Source of the DNA: Homarus americanus
Taxonomy: Eukaryota > Arthropoda > Malacostraca > Decapoda > Nephropidae
Direction of reading: 5' to 3'
Length of the DNA stretch: 64,000 nucleotides
Assembly: GCF_018991925.1 (NCBI RefSeq)
Contig: NW_024735381.1
Location: forward strand, 445,001-509,000
In this document: positions 49,691 through 62,438 of the stretch, piece by piece
How positions within the stretch are numbered: the stretch's first letter is position 1
Layout of the letters: every line of letters starts with the position of its first letter
Made by a program: the position numbers and the translations under genes
The notes under the pieces: model-generated
What the model was told of the DNA's origin: nothing
The model's database searches: none
The model's input: the letters and a program-made list of their open reading frames with translations, nothing else

Positions 49691-50333
49691 TATATCTCGT
49701 GTCTTATGGAGCTTATGTATCACATAGGCTTTTGTATAAAGACATTATTAACAACCAATTACAAGAATTTATTAACTTTATTAGACAATACTTTTAAAAC
49801 ATTATAAAAAATGTTCATGTGTTTCTGTGTGAGTCACTTCATGAAACTCTCTAATTATTTCCTTGCTGGCCATAGAATAATGATGAACCACTGCTGTGTA
49901 TCACATCATTACCTTGTCCCCTTGGCAAGTTATATTCATGTGTTGTCAAAAAATTTAAACATGTCATGACAGGATATTTCTACCACACACCACCTTCTCT
50001 TTTATTCCCTTCCCCCTGTTCTTGTTTCTCAGCCACCCGCGTGCGTGCGTGCGCCAAATAGGGATAATGGGATAATCTTTTTTCATTGTTATGACAATGT
50101 AAATTAATTTGCATATGAAAAAAAAATGCTGTTTCATAATAAGACGTCGTTTACAATCATAATATATTCAAATTATATATACCTAAAGCAGGTTACGTTA
50201 CATTTCGTTACATATCATTACGTTACGGACGTTTTGTATGAAGCTATTCATTTACTGTATATGTATTATTTCAAGTGAAAAATCATAAATATTATATTGG
50301 ATTGTCGGCCATTAACTTGGTAAAACTTTTGTA
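49691..50333. other. No gene seen
   Basis: AT-rich unique DNA with a short GTGC run near 50041-50052. Confidence 0.4.
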
Positions 50334-50822
50334 TTGACCAACACATGGTGCCTTAATGAGCCTTAAGACATTGGTGCTGATTATATAACATTCCGTTCTT
50401 ACTGTAAGGCTGCTTTAATTCTCTGACGCTGTTGTACACAACCGACTTGGATGTTCCCACGAGTGTAGAGGTGAACCAATTGGCTGCTGAAACGCCGGAC
50501 AACATTGATGGCCATGTAAAATTTTGACTATATAGGCCGAAATACTGTTGTTCGAACGTTCATCTGCTAGCATGGGCAGCCCGGAACCTTCCAGGAACCC
50601 CGCCGAGTGGGTCCCATAGGCCACCCTCCTTAGGTGCTGAGACAGCTGACGGTCTTCAGGACTCCGCCGAGAGGGCCAGAACAGCTGCCCTACGCCCCCA
50701 AGGAGTGATGCTAGCGAAGGTCCCGCTGGACCCCCGAGTAAGGTTGAGACTTTTCCTCTATTTCTCTCTAAGACTGAGAGAGGGAACACTGGCTAGTGAC
50801 GCTAAGAGTATCTACTGTCACA
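50334..50822 (-). mobile_element. Candidate solo LTR
   Basis: On the minus strand the segment begins TGTGACAGTAGATAC, an LTR-like TG start, is GC- and CpG-rich in its first 270 bp, then has CCTATATAG (a TATA-box candidate) and an AT-rich last third with AATTAAAG. It can be closed at GTTGGTCA, giving TG...CA ends. A TCTCTCAGTC initiator-like word lies near the left end. The immediate flanks share only TAT, so no convincing 4-6-bp target duplication is seen and the right boundary is uncertain. A 124-codon minus frame (50415-50789, GTG start) lies inside and resembles nothing known. No primer-binding site or polypurine tract adjoins, so it would be solo. Confidence 0.3.
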
Positions 50823-52159
50823 TATTGATATATTTATTACTTATTCTAACGTAGCTTCCACAACACACCGAGACTTTGGTGTTTGTTTCTGCGAGTGAAG
50901 GAGATATAGTGAGTCAACCTGAGACGTTAGCCAGCTGGTGCACGAGTTTGGATTTACGACCACAAGTAACCACAACTTATATGAAGTATACAGGTGTACA
51001 GTCCTCAGTAACTTTTGCCAGATTCTTCACTTTGTGGTATAAACAATACAGTATTAACATTATTTACCACTGCTTAGAGGTGTGATGTTTGATGTTTCGT
51101 AGTTTAATATTTATAGACAGGCAGCCTAATGAGGTGATGACCTTCACGGCCAGCAGGAGTTGTACTGACAGCCCAACGATGTGTTCATTGTATTAGAGAA
51201 CTGTATATGTTAACTAAAGCATGTGACTTGGCCTGCTGCTGTACTGTGACAACATTATGTCGTGTGGGACATCACCAGAGTACTCCTGTGTTGGCTTAAG
51301 CAGACATATTCTAAAACTGCTGCTATATCCTTTTAGCACCGGCCAGTGGACATTTTTGTTGTCCATTAGACATAACATATAACTGATTTACTTCACGTTT
51401 GTGGGAGCAGTAAAAGTAACATTATGTTCAAAGTAAAGGGGAGGTATGACCTGAACGACTGGTGACGAGTATTCAAGGGTATATGATGCTCTGTGTGTTC
51501 GTGCGTGCGTTGACACACTGTGAGCTGCCGACCAGTAAGGACCCCTGGTCTCACCTACCGCTCGACCTGAGTGAGCCAGTAATTATGGTTTCTGACTGTA
51601 CATAGTGGTTTACTCAAATTAAATTCACCATTACTTAATCACGTGTTGTTTAGTTTAGTGAAGTATATCACATGATTAGGGACTCATAGTATATTGTATT
51701 CCAAGGTAAAAAAAATCATAGTTTATATATTATTTCGCGCCATTTATCCTCTTTCCGATTTAACGTATGTGAATTAGAGGGATTTACCTTTCCAGATGTG
51801 AACACGGTTTTTTTTTTCCCTTGTGGTAAACAGCTTTTGTGGTTTAATCTGTACAGGAATTTCTTGTTTATGTGGGGGTATTTCCTGAATATGCAGTACA
51901 TAGTTTTATAATGAATCTTAACGTTGTAGTGGTTGTTTAGTTCTTGCGTGAAATCACTGTTATTTTTCTAATCACAAACAATAACAAGGGTCTATGTTAT
52001 GAAAGGAAGTACACCGAGTTATTTTATTTATTTATTTAGAGTGAAATACAAACCAATTTAGGGACAAAACCAAAAAATATCAAGAGGAACTTTATCTCGA
52101 TGTACTTGCTGGTTTATGCCTTTATAATGGTTCAGTGACACTAAGATTCTACAGATAAC
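50823..52159. other. No gene confirmed
   Basis: Unique DNA. A plus frame 50852-51085 is open for 77 codons without an ATG start. Nothing recognised. Confidence 0.35.
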
Positions 52160-52234
52160 GTGCGCGCGTGCGTGCGTGCGTGCGTGCGTGTGTGTGTGTG
52201 TGTGTGTGTGTGCGTGTGTGTGTGTGTGTGCGTG

Positions 52235-52266
<32 letters not shown>

Positions 52267-52276
52267 TGCGCGTGCG
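52160..52276. repeat. (GT)n with (GTGC)n and GCGC ends
   Basis: 117 bp of uninterrupted alternating purine-pyrimidine sequence with CG-rich ends. Confidence 0.94.
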
Positions 52277-52471
52277 ATTATGTCAGTGCGTTGAAGTCTG
52301 ACTCGTAATTTTGTCCGAGAACATTTAAGACTATAGCGAAGATAAGACACCTCTGACTTTATGTTCTGACACAATCCTCATAACTAACTTAATAAAATTA
52401 TCTCAACAAATGACTTGACGATTTATTGTGTAACTGCGCATGTGGTCGTGTTGATGCACTAACTTTCTCAA

Positions 52472-52496
52472 AACCTAACCTAACCTAACCTAACCT
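52472..52496. repeat. Short telomere-type (AACCT)5
   Basis: Five perfect AACCT units. Confidence 0.92.
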
Positions 52497-53055
52497 ACTC
52501 AGGTGGGTGTAAAGGTTGACCCACGCTTGGCTAGGCAGCAGAACCGTTCCACGCCATCAGTAATAAAAGCGAATTATCACAAAAGTATTTAAATGAAGAG
52601 CTTATCACGATATATAATTTACTACAAAGAATGAACACCTGCCTGTAATTAAGCGGATTCCCCCAGGTAATGCCAATACATTTTATAAACCAAGCCATTT
52701 CACGGTCTTACTTTAATGATGCCAAAATTTATATTATTCCAGCATACAGATAAAATGATGAAGTATTTTCCAGGGAAACTAATGATATAATACTGGGAGA
52801 TAAATTACCTGTATTAATTATGAACTACAGTTTTTACGCTTTACTCTTCATTTGACGATGAAATAAATAATAGCTTGAGTACATGAACTTGTTGACGTCA
52901 TATAGTGAATAATTTCGTTATTTTGACATTGGTTTGGTTACTTTTTTATCACATTTATTGCAGTTATTCTATTTCGTCATTTCTGTATTTAATTTCTTTA
53001 CTGTTTCTGTTTCGTATATTTTCTCTCAGTCCGTTTTAAATCTCACTGTTGGCTA
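52497..53055. other. No gene seen
   Basis: AT-rich unique DNA. Confidence 0.4.
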
Positions 53056-53577
53056 CCATTACCTGTTGACTGTTACCTTTACCTGTTGACTGTTAACTTT
53101 ACCTGTTGACTGTTAACTTTACCTGTTGACTGTTATCTTTACCTGTTGACTGTTACCTTTACCTGTTGACTGTTAACTTTACCTGTTGACTGTTATCTTT
53201 ACCTGTTGACTTATCTTTACATGTTGACTTATCTTTACCTGTTGACTGTTATCTTTACCTGTTAACTGTTAACTTTACATGTTGACTTATCTTTACCTGT
53301 TGACTGTTAACTTTACCTGTTGACTGTTATCTTTACATGTTGACTTATCTTTACCTGTTGACTGTTACCTTTACCTGTTGACTGTTATCTTTACCTGTTG
53401 ACTGATATCTTTACCTGTTGACTGTTACCTTTACCTGTTGACTGTTAACTTTACCTGTTGACTGTTAACTTTACCTGTTGACTGTTATCTTTACCTGTTG
53501 ACTGTTATCTTTACTTGTTGACTGTAACTTTACCTGTTGACTGTTATCTTTACCTGTTGACTGTTACCTTTACCTAT
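53056..53577. repeat. 21-bp minisatellite, about 25 copies, with shorter variants
   Basis: The unit is TTTACCTGTTGACTGTTA plus AC, TC or CC before the next TTT. Three or four units are shortened to 16-17 bp (ACATGTTGACTTATCTTT type) and cluster in the middle (53190-53350), where ACATG replaces ACCTG. Confidence 0.95.
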
Positions 53578-55149
53578 TCCCCATTACTTTTATCAGGTTA
53601 AATTTCTTCACACAGTATCTTATTAAACAAGAAAATGGAGAAAAAAGAAAGTTATTGATTTAAAGTAATTGATAAATAATTAGTACATGAATGACAGTAG
53701 ACAGGAAACACGATAGAGAAATAAACAAAGTTAAACAAATACTATGTATGAATGAGATATAAATAATGTATTCATATCATTCGTATTTGCTGTATAATTA
53801 TATCTATCACGTAGCAAAAAAGAACACCAAAATCTTTAAAGACAAAATATTGTTCCTTAATTCACTGTGTTGTATTTTCTCTTCAATTACTCTGTCGTCT
53901 TAAAGGTTGACAGAAAAACAGGTAAAAAAATTAAGGTTATGGGGGTTAATGGTTTTCTTTCCCTTTCACCGTACTACAATATCACCTCGTGTAAGAAACT
54001 CAGAGGCGTCACGGAGCCCTTGTAAACAAATAAGGTGTAAAGTGCTTGCGTGAGTTGGAGTATTGCTCGCAGTGGGCAGTTGCCATTTATTTAGAGGACT
54101 CATCACGACACTGGAGGCAGCACAAAAGAGGTGGTGGTGTGCCTGCTGTTTAAGAGAGACTGAGGTAAGGTGGGGGGCGGCGTTAGTGGGTAATAATGAT
54201 ATCGCCTGTTGCCTTGGTTTTGGGGGCCCCACCGTGTACACCTGGCATGGGCTGGGCTATACCTGGAGGGTTCATGCCCCGGGTATACTCTCTCTCTCTC
54301 TCGCTGTGTATTCATGGAACAATACAGACACATACACGTCACGCCACATCAGGTGTTCCCAAGCTCCTCCTGTAATGTGTATGCTATTCCATTTACGTTA
54401 GTGTTATGGCGACTTACTCTTGGTGCCTTTGAAGAAAAGTGTGGCGGTAGCTGGATCAAAAGGCACGATAAGAGGATGACAAATTTTGACTGTTAATACT
54501 TCGACCAGATTTTGCCAGAGGATGTGGTGTGAGGAGGTGGTAACGCTGTCTAAAGATACAGATGGTTATAGTATAAAGATCATTTCTCCTATGGCAACGT
54601 CCTCCATCGTCCAGCTCTGAATATCACTTACCAGCTGATATGAGTGATGAGTATGGGGGTTTTATTGTCTCCTCTCCTCCTGCACTTATCGCCAGACACT
54701 CAACAGCCTACCTCCTCCCCAACAGAATAACACCGTTTATCTCTTTTCTGGTCCATATAGTATAACAGCTGTGAGAGACGTGTATTTCTCATAACTTTTA
54801 ATTGTTGATAACTAGTGAGAGTTCTTATTTAGTATAGGCTACACGTTTACATGCTTAAGCTGTTGAAGCACAATAATGTATTATAACTTCAACGTACACA
54901 GTTATGCAACACACTATCTCTCCATCACTTACTTTCTCTCGCCTTTTTCCCGTAATATTTCCTCTCTTAAGTTTCCTCCTTATGTAGTTCTAGTTTGGTT
55001 GGTTGTGTTTAGGACACCTTGAGCCTCAGAGAAAAGAATATGGATTACCCAAGGAAAATATAGATAATTGTCCCTTTTAATTTTTTTTATTAATATCATA
55101 AAATTGTTAAATATGGTTTGTCAGGTTTTTGAATAGGTCAATAATTTAC
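53578..55149. other. No gene confirmed
   Basis: Unique DNA. At 54070-54162 an open plus frame (LLAVGSCHLFRGLITTLEAA...) ends in a strong donor GAG|GTAAGG, but its acceptor is poor. A short (TC)n lies at 54288-54302. Confidence 0.35.
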
Positions 55150-55150
55150 C

Positions 55151-55459
55151 TCATTGCCTATAACCAGTTAGTTCCCTCGCATCCCATAGTCTGACTGGTG
55201 GAGTGTTAGTACGTGTCATGGCCGACAAAAAAATTATGTAATAAACCCCCAAAAATGCCCAATCGTTAAATTTAATGTTATAAACTGGGAGGAAAGAATT
55301 ATTCTCATCCATTAACGCACAACTTTTCAATTCCCAGTGGACACAGCGCGACCCATCACCCGGAATTACGCGATCATTTTTATCAGCATATTTGAGGCGA
55401 ACGGCCGTGTCGTTTTGAAAATGTAAATGCTTCACAATTCCTATTTTTTCTGGGAACAA
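55151..55459 (-). CDS. Candidate exon or decayed ORF, 102 codons
   Basis: On the minus strand the frame runs through TTCTCATTGTTCCCAG, a very good splice acceptor (exon would begin at 55449), to a TGA at 55151-55153. A strong donor G|GTAAAT follows immediately (exon end 55150). Residue use looks protein-like (for example FQNDTAVRLKYADKNDRV), with a central hydrophobic stretch AFLGVYYIIFL. There is no ATG at the start and no recognised domain. The stop two bases before the donor argues against an intact internal exon; an old exon that has decayed, or chance, fits better. Confidence 0.16.
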   Translation of the reverse strand: MFPEKIGIVKHLHFQNDTAVRLKYADKNDRVIPGDGSRCVHWELKSCALMDENNSFLPVYNIKFNDWAFLGVYYIIFLSAMTRTNTPPVRLWDARELTGYRQ

Positions 55460-57152
<1,693 letters not shown>

Positions 57153-57643
57153 TCACCACCGGTCCTGTACTACTCTCGGGTACTGAACAAACATTTTGAA
57201 CAAATTGCGTTTCCAACATTTGTTCATTCCCATTTCGGGTAAACGTGTGTAATTGAAATGATTCCTGTCAAAAGATGTGATGCCATACAAGAGGTTGTAG
57301 TACTGTGGGCTCAACACCAGAGGGATATACAGGACTCTACCGAACATCAACAACACATAAATCGTATCGTAGTAAAGACAGCAGGAACGACTCTGGACAA
57401 TATAGTATCACCACGGGACCTTCCTGTACTGTGAAAGAAGATGTTATGACAGTCAGTATAGCAATGGTTGTGAGATAAGTTTTTGCCCCGTAGTGCGTCA
57501 TCTATGATTTTTGCTGTTGTAAAACCCGCCAGATCACTAGAGGGAAGTGATGCTGCTGATAAGACTGCCACCCCAACGACTTGACCAAACAAAGCTGCTA
57601 AAATTATATTCTTATACGTGAATGAAAGTAATATTCCTCGCAT
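57153..57643 (-). CDS. Hypothetical secreted-type ORF continuing in a second frame
   Basis: An ATG-initiated 98-codon frame runs from 57643 to 57347. It starts with a basic residue and a long hydrophobic core (KNIILAALFGQVVGVAVLSA), which looks like a signal peptide or anchor, followed by a Cys-containing part (HNHCYTDCHNIFF...FMCC). A second frame, open from about 57408 to 57153, overlaps its end and is also non-repetitive (GRVLYIPLVLSPQYYNLLYG). Together they give nearly 490 bp open with one frame change, which could be a frameshifted relic. No family recognised, no splice or polyadenylation evidence. Length alone is within chance. Confidence 0.2.
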
Positions 57644-57944
57644 CTCGTGTTAAACTGTTTTTATGTGAATATTTTAACGAAAATAAATGATACAATAAAG
57701 CTGTGTTAAAGGGAATTTTATGTTAGAACTAAAAAAAAAAGAAAACTGAGAAATTCCATCTAATTGATAACATTACCGAGATGTCTTGATAATATATTTT
57801 TCGATTTACCTACTATTCCTACGCTCTGTCTGTATTTGTTCTGAGGTGGATCAAAGAAACACAAAAGTCTTGAGAAAGGGAGAAAAATGGTTAGGGGAAT
57901 GGATACAAATGTAATAACCGTCAGTGATAAAACAACAAGTAGAG

Positions 57945-57958
57945 ACTCTCTCTCTCTC

Positions 57959-58003
<45 letters not shown>
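57945..58003. repeat. (CT)29 microsatellite
   Basis: One G interruption. 57644-57944 shows no gene. Confidence 0.94.
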
Positions 58004-58005
<2 letters not shown>

Positions 58006-58145
58006 CTCACTCACTGATTTTGCTCACATTCCCAACTTGAGTACACAGTGAATCCTTAACCTCCTGGACATTGATTTACAGCGTTTCATACAAAGTCATT
58101 GTGCATACGAAGTTGAGTCGTCGGGAAATCTGCTCTATTTACCAG

Positions 58146-58156
58146 GTTGTGTGTGT

Positions 58157-58209
<53 letters not shown>
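58146..58209. repeat. (GT)n microsatellite
   Basis: Near-perfect dinucleotide run. Confidence 0.93.
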
Positions 58210-58210
<1 letters not shown>

Positions 58211-59218
58211 CGCTTTAAAACAGTATCTCAAATAAAAGCCATTGAAATCCTATCATGGAGAAGATTAAATATAAAAGCTCCTCGTGTACGTATTAAGTAA
58301 AAATGACCATTGTTGTTGAGGAAAGGCTTGTTAACTATATCTACACAATAGATTCATGGGTTTTTATGGCATCACTGTACAAGTAATAAATCTACCTACC
58401 CATTTTGAGTACATTTATCTAAATCATTTATTCGAAGATATTTTATGTAAATTTTGAGTGAAAAAAAAAGGAAATTCCCTTAAATTTACAACAAGGTATC
58501 AAACAAACTTTCAACATTTAAGTATAAGTATTAACCCTAACTGTCAGAAATGTTCAAGTTAGTTTATCTGAAGCAGAGATTCAAAGAGGAGCTTCCTTGT
58601 ATCCAAACACCGGTTAGTTTAAACCTGTGCTCACGAACCAGCGTGGAGAATTGTGTTTACGAGTGAGCGAGTCGATAATTGGGTTAGGACAGTATGGCGA
58701 GGCGAGACTCCCTCCACCAGGCTCTCTCTCCCTTACTCCCTTGGTGCTGCTGCTCGTGTACCGGGCGGTGAATGAGGCTGTGAGAAGTCTTGGAGGAACT
58801 GGGAATATCACCGGTAATATATACATAAGAACATATACATAAATACATACATTCTCCCATGCCACATATACTCACACACTCACATACCGGTACATACAGT
58901 ATATCTGCAATTATACACATTTGTTCACTTCCTTGTAGATGTTTGTGTGTGTGTGTGTTGACGTGCGTGTGTGGCGGGGGGGGGGGGTGTGTTAGGATGA
59001 GAGTGGATATTCCAACTTGGGGAATTCCGTGATGGTGGAGGTGCCACAAAGCCGTCACCTGGTCGGACATGGTCTGCAATGCTCCACCACAAAGGCTTCT
59101 CCACCACCACCACACAACACCCAAACAGAATCACGAGTGGAATAACTGGTACAACATCACTGTGTACTCCTCCTCTGTAGTACAAGAGATAGTACACGAC
59201 TATCCTGTAGGCCGCCTG
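58210..59218. other. No gene confirmed; GC-richer patch with open frames on both strands
   Basis: At 58614-58865 both strands are open; the minus frame is Ser/Arg/Pro-rich (RLLTASFTARYTSSS) behind a GATATTCCCAG acceptor-like site. A G-rich run at 58976-58988 and a short GT run flank it. None is convincing. Confidence 0.35.
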
Positions 59219-59489
59219 CACCTTCCTACCAAATTTCAGAATATATATAAATTTTGACAAACTGTCTGGGATTGGCTGTTTCAAAAAATCTGGAGTCTTG
59301 AAAAATAAATTTGGTTTCCGGAAAGTTAATGATGTAGACTTTGACCAACTGAAGACCTGTGATGGGCACGAAATGAAAATATTTATCCAACCAGAAACTG
59401 CTTTAATCTTTATGACTCACAGTGAAGCAGACTCTCCTCGGAGATATATTTACCCAGAGTGTTATTACAAGCGTGGGGTAATATATTAA
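59219..59489 (+). CDS. Hypothetical 89-codon open frame, no start
   Basis: Open from just after a TAG to TAA at 59487-59489. It is non-repetitive with protein-like composition, for example SGVLKNKFGFRKVNDVDF and later RRYIYPECYYKRG. There is no ATG before codon 53 and no splice acceptor of quality at its beginning. The phrase NKFGFRK recalls an RT block but the rest does not follow that pattern, so I do not assign it. Confidence 0.14.
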
Positions 59490-59767
59490 GGTCGGGAGGC
59501 GGGAGCAGGTGTGAATATCTCCTGCGCTGGCTCTAATGGTTATGTTTCCCTGCCACACAACCCTTCCTTCTGTCCTCAACTAAAAAAAAAGAAATGACGG
59601 CACAAACTTAGGAAATTCTGTCTAAATCTTATTTCATGGTGAAACTGGAACCAAAATGGGGAGGTGTGTGTTTTTATACTGAGGTACTAAGTGGCCACTT
59701 AGGTAGAATGAGGGCCTGAAAAACGCACTCCACGCTACAATTAAGAAACGCCCCGCGGTCTAGCAGG
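59490..59767. other. No gene seen
   Basis: Unique DNA, GC-richer near its end. Confidence 0.4.
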
Positions 59768-60082
59768 ATGTTTTTGCTGGTGTTATTGTGCACTTGTTTA
59801 GTTACGTCTCCCGGGCGAGCGGCCTTATACGGCCTCCGCCCCGCCTTCTCGCACACAAATGCACACATTGAAATAAAATATACCCGAGAAATGACAATTA
59901 TCAGGGAGTTTGTGCAGTGTATTTTTTCCAGTGTCTTCACTAGTAAGAAAGTCTATTGTTGTATTGATATTTGTTATGAAGAAAGCGGCGTGTGCCGTTT
60001 ACCTGGTATGTACGCCAACAATTTACAGAAGGCATTAATTTGCTACTTGAGCTTGTTACCTGTGGTTGATCTAATAAATTAA
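59768..60082 (+). CDS. Hypothetical small secreted protein
   Basis: ATG-initiated with A at -3. The first 19 residues (MFLLVLLCTCLVTSPGRAA) look like a signal peptide with a plausible cleavage site. The rest of the 104-codon product holds a Cys-rich cluster (YCCIDICYEESGVC) and a hydrophobic tail. The first third is GC- and CpG-rich, unlike the remainder. No promoter, splice site or polyadenylation signal is clear. The Cys spacing CC-x3-C-x6-C resembles but does not equal the insulin A-chain pattern (CC-x3-C-x8-C). It may be a real small gene, a first exon running on into its intron, or chance. Confidence 0.2.
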   Translation: MFLLVLLCTCLVTSPGRAALYGLRPAFSHTNAHIEIKYTREMTIIREFVQCIFSSVFTSKKVYCCIDICYEESGVCRLPGMYANNLQKALICYLSLLPVVDLIN

Positions 60083-60175
60083 GTAATAATTATATTTTGT
60101 GCAGATCTCCCCTTAAGTAACGTGTAAAGACAACTTGTCTTGTATTTGCACTTTATCACATCTCTACAGCCTTTT
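60083..60175. other. No gene seen
   Basis: Unique sequence. Confidence 0.4.
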
Positions 60176-60240
60176 GGGGGGGGGGGGAGGGACTTTTAGA
60201 CATGCTTGGGGGGGGGGGGGAGGGACTTTTAGACATGCTT
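60176..60240. repeat. 32-33-bp tandem duplication with G12/G13 runs
   Basis: Each copy is a G run followed by AGGGACTTTTAGACATGCTT; the copies differ by one G. Confidence 0.95.
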
Positions 60241-61304
60241 GGATCTGCCTTCAGACTTTCCCCCTTTTCTGATCTGTATCATATGCAGCTCGTAGTATAT
60301 GCTGAAACAATGCTGCCTGTGTTGATGGCATGTTTCTAAAGTGCCTACATTGTAAACAAGATAAACCCTTGCTTAATTGTATGCTGCAATGCCACTGGTT
60401 CGATCACAGAGAAGCACCACAAAGCGTTGTCAGTCTAATGGAACGTTCTAAGGGCAGTTCGGCAACACCATAAAGGCTTCAGTGACCTAAGAAACAAACC
60501 CCGTTAAAAGCTTTGCTGGGTTTTCCTTTGCATCGATATTACAACACCGTATCATATCCCGTAAAGCCAAAAGCCATTCACAATTAATTGACATGTTTTT
60601 CTGCGTAAGTAATTGCGAGCAAAATAATTTGTCTAAATTACAATTGAGAATTTTAGTTGGTTTTGTTATGGTGGCATCACCACACACACACGTGTTTCAG
60701 CTTCTTCATGAGAATAAAGTTGTAAATCAACTTAAACAACAATAGATAAAAATAACATCCAACTATTTGTATCTCTTTTTGCACTAATGTCTAAGTAAAC
60801 ATGAACAAATAAATCATACAAAAATACATCCAAAGAAATATAGCTGAAGAATATATTTAGGAATTGAAATCTGAAATCAGAATAAAAAAAAATATTAAGA
60901 AAAATATATAACCAGTTACTTAAGTCGCATCATATACACAGGGAGCGACACCAGCCGGGGGGGTGAAAGAAGAGCAATTTGTCTTGAGTAAAAAATACAA
61001 ATCACACAACTATTTTTTTTAAACTTGAATTGGTGTAGAATTGTGAGGCTTGTCGAGGTATCACAAAGGTCAGGTGAGAGGGACAGTGAGAGCTTTCCAG
61101 TACATTTTTTTTTTTAGTCTGGGTAAATCATAGTACAGTATATAGTTTTTTAAGATCCAACCAATGAATAAAATCTCAATACAATTTATAAAGTAAGAAT
61201 ATTCACGTCTCTAATGTTGATAAATCATAGTAATCAATTAGTATTTATATATTTGTTTTATTATTATTATTATTTTTCTTTTGTTTAGTTTTATACAAGT
61301 ATAC
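60241..61304. other. No gene seen
   Basis: AT-rich unique DNA. A minus frame 60487-60687 begins at GTG and is not supported. A short (ATT)n lies at 61257-61274. Confidence 0.4.
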
Positions 61305-61575
61305 AGATCGGCAACCACTAGACTATTGTCAGGGGATATGGCCAGCTGTGGTCAGTTGACATTTAACTGTCATGGGAGTTGCATACATAATGGACTATGC
61401 ACACTGGACGTGATATACCCGCGTGGGAAACAAAATGATCGCTTGCAATGTTTTCAAATTGGGGCGTTCACACCATACAGAGGCCGTCAGGCAATCAACA
61501 AAGTTGCCAGCGTGGACAAAAAGTGGGCCGTTCCCATGAGGGTTTAAACTCGGGCAGTGTGGACAGGCCTTAAAG
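61305..61575 (+). mobile_element. MITE-like element, right end only
   Basis: The sequence ends with a long run of words typical of terminal regions of short DNA transposons: GGGGCGTTCACACC, then GCGTGGAC and finally GGGCAGTGTGGACAGGCCTT followed by AA. The TTAA at the edge could be a target site. The mirrored left terminus (GGCCTGTCCACACTG) was looked for in the preceding 400 bp and not seen, so the element is truncated or its other end is diverged. An 88-codon frame (61281-61547, TTG start) overlaps it; part reads CGQLTFNCHGSCIHNGLC, superficially like a cysteine-rich module. The superfamily is uncertain. Confidence 0.35.
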
Positions 61576-61760
61576 TTAATACTACATCAACTTCACTAAC
61601 TTTATATTTTTACTTTCCGGTGTAATTTTTTTTCCTCTTTTTATTTAAGTCGCAGAAGATTACCCAAACATTATTTTAACCTGGATCTAAAATATAATTA
61701 ATTTGCGCATAAATCTTGTCAGACACGAGTGGTTGTCATTATCTGTGAACATTAAGACTA

Positions 61761-61955
61761 TTCTACGTTATCCAAGGTTACCTAGACTATCCTAAGCTAG
61801 TCAAGGCTATCCAAGGCGATCTAAGGCTATGCAAGACTACTCATCACTATTCAAGGCTACCCAAGGCTATCCGAGGTTATCCGAGGCTATCCAAGACTAT
61901 CCAAGGTTATCCAAGGCTATTCGAGGCTACGTGAAGCTCTCCAAGACTAGACCAA
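61761..61955. repeat. 10-bp CCAAGGCTAT repeat, about 19 copies
   Basis: Units CCAAGGCTAT with CCGAGG, CCAAGA and GGTTAT variants, in register for most of the array. Confidence 0.88.
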
Positions 61956-62236
61956 TGAACATTTCTGCACAGTGTTTCTGATGATATTGAGTCAGTAAGT
62001 CTTGGGACGTGGAAGACGTGAGCCCTTACCTTAACACTAACGGAGGCGGGAGTAACAGGCGCCGCTGGTGAGGCTGATAATCATAACTTAAGTGATTCGC
62101 CTCGGAAGATGAAATGTTGATTAACTTATTATGTATTTATTTACTTTAAAATCTTTCACCTAAACTAGTAATAGCGTTGTGTTAACAGAGTGATCACAGT
62201 TCTTATACTACTTGTTCTTTTCCACATATAACTTTT
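61956..62236. other. No gene seen
   Basis: Unique sequence. Confidence 0.4.
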
Positions 62237-62299
<63 letters not shown>

Positions 62300-62400
62300 A
62301 TTATTTATGCTGGCAATATTATATGGAGGTATATTATAATGAAGAATACTAAAGAATATTCTATTATATATTATAATTATGAAGTGATATAATAGTATTT

Positions 62401-62438
<38 letters not shown>

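Noticed and set aside
59768..60082. Insulin-like A chain
   Set aside because: The spacing is CC-x3-C-x6-C rather than CC-x3-C-x8-C, and no B-chain pattern is present.
61335..61450. LDL-receptor class A module
   Set aside because: Only the first half of the Cys pattern is similar, the acidic C-D-G-x2-D-C part is missing, and the region looks like a MITE.
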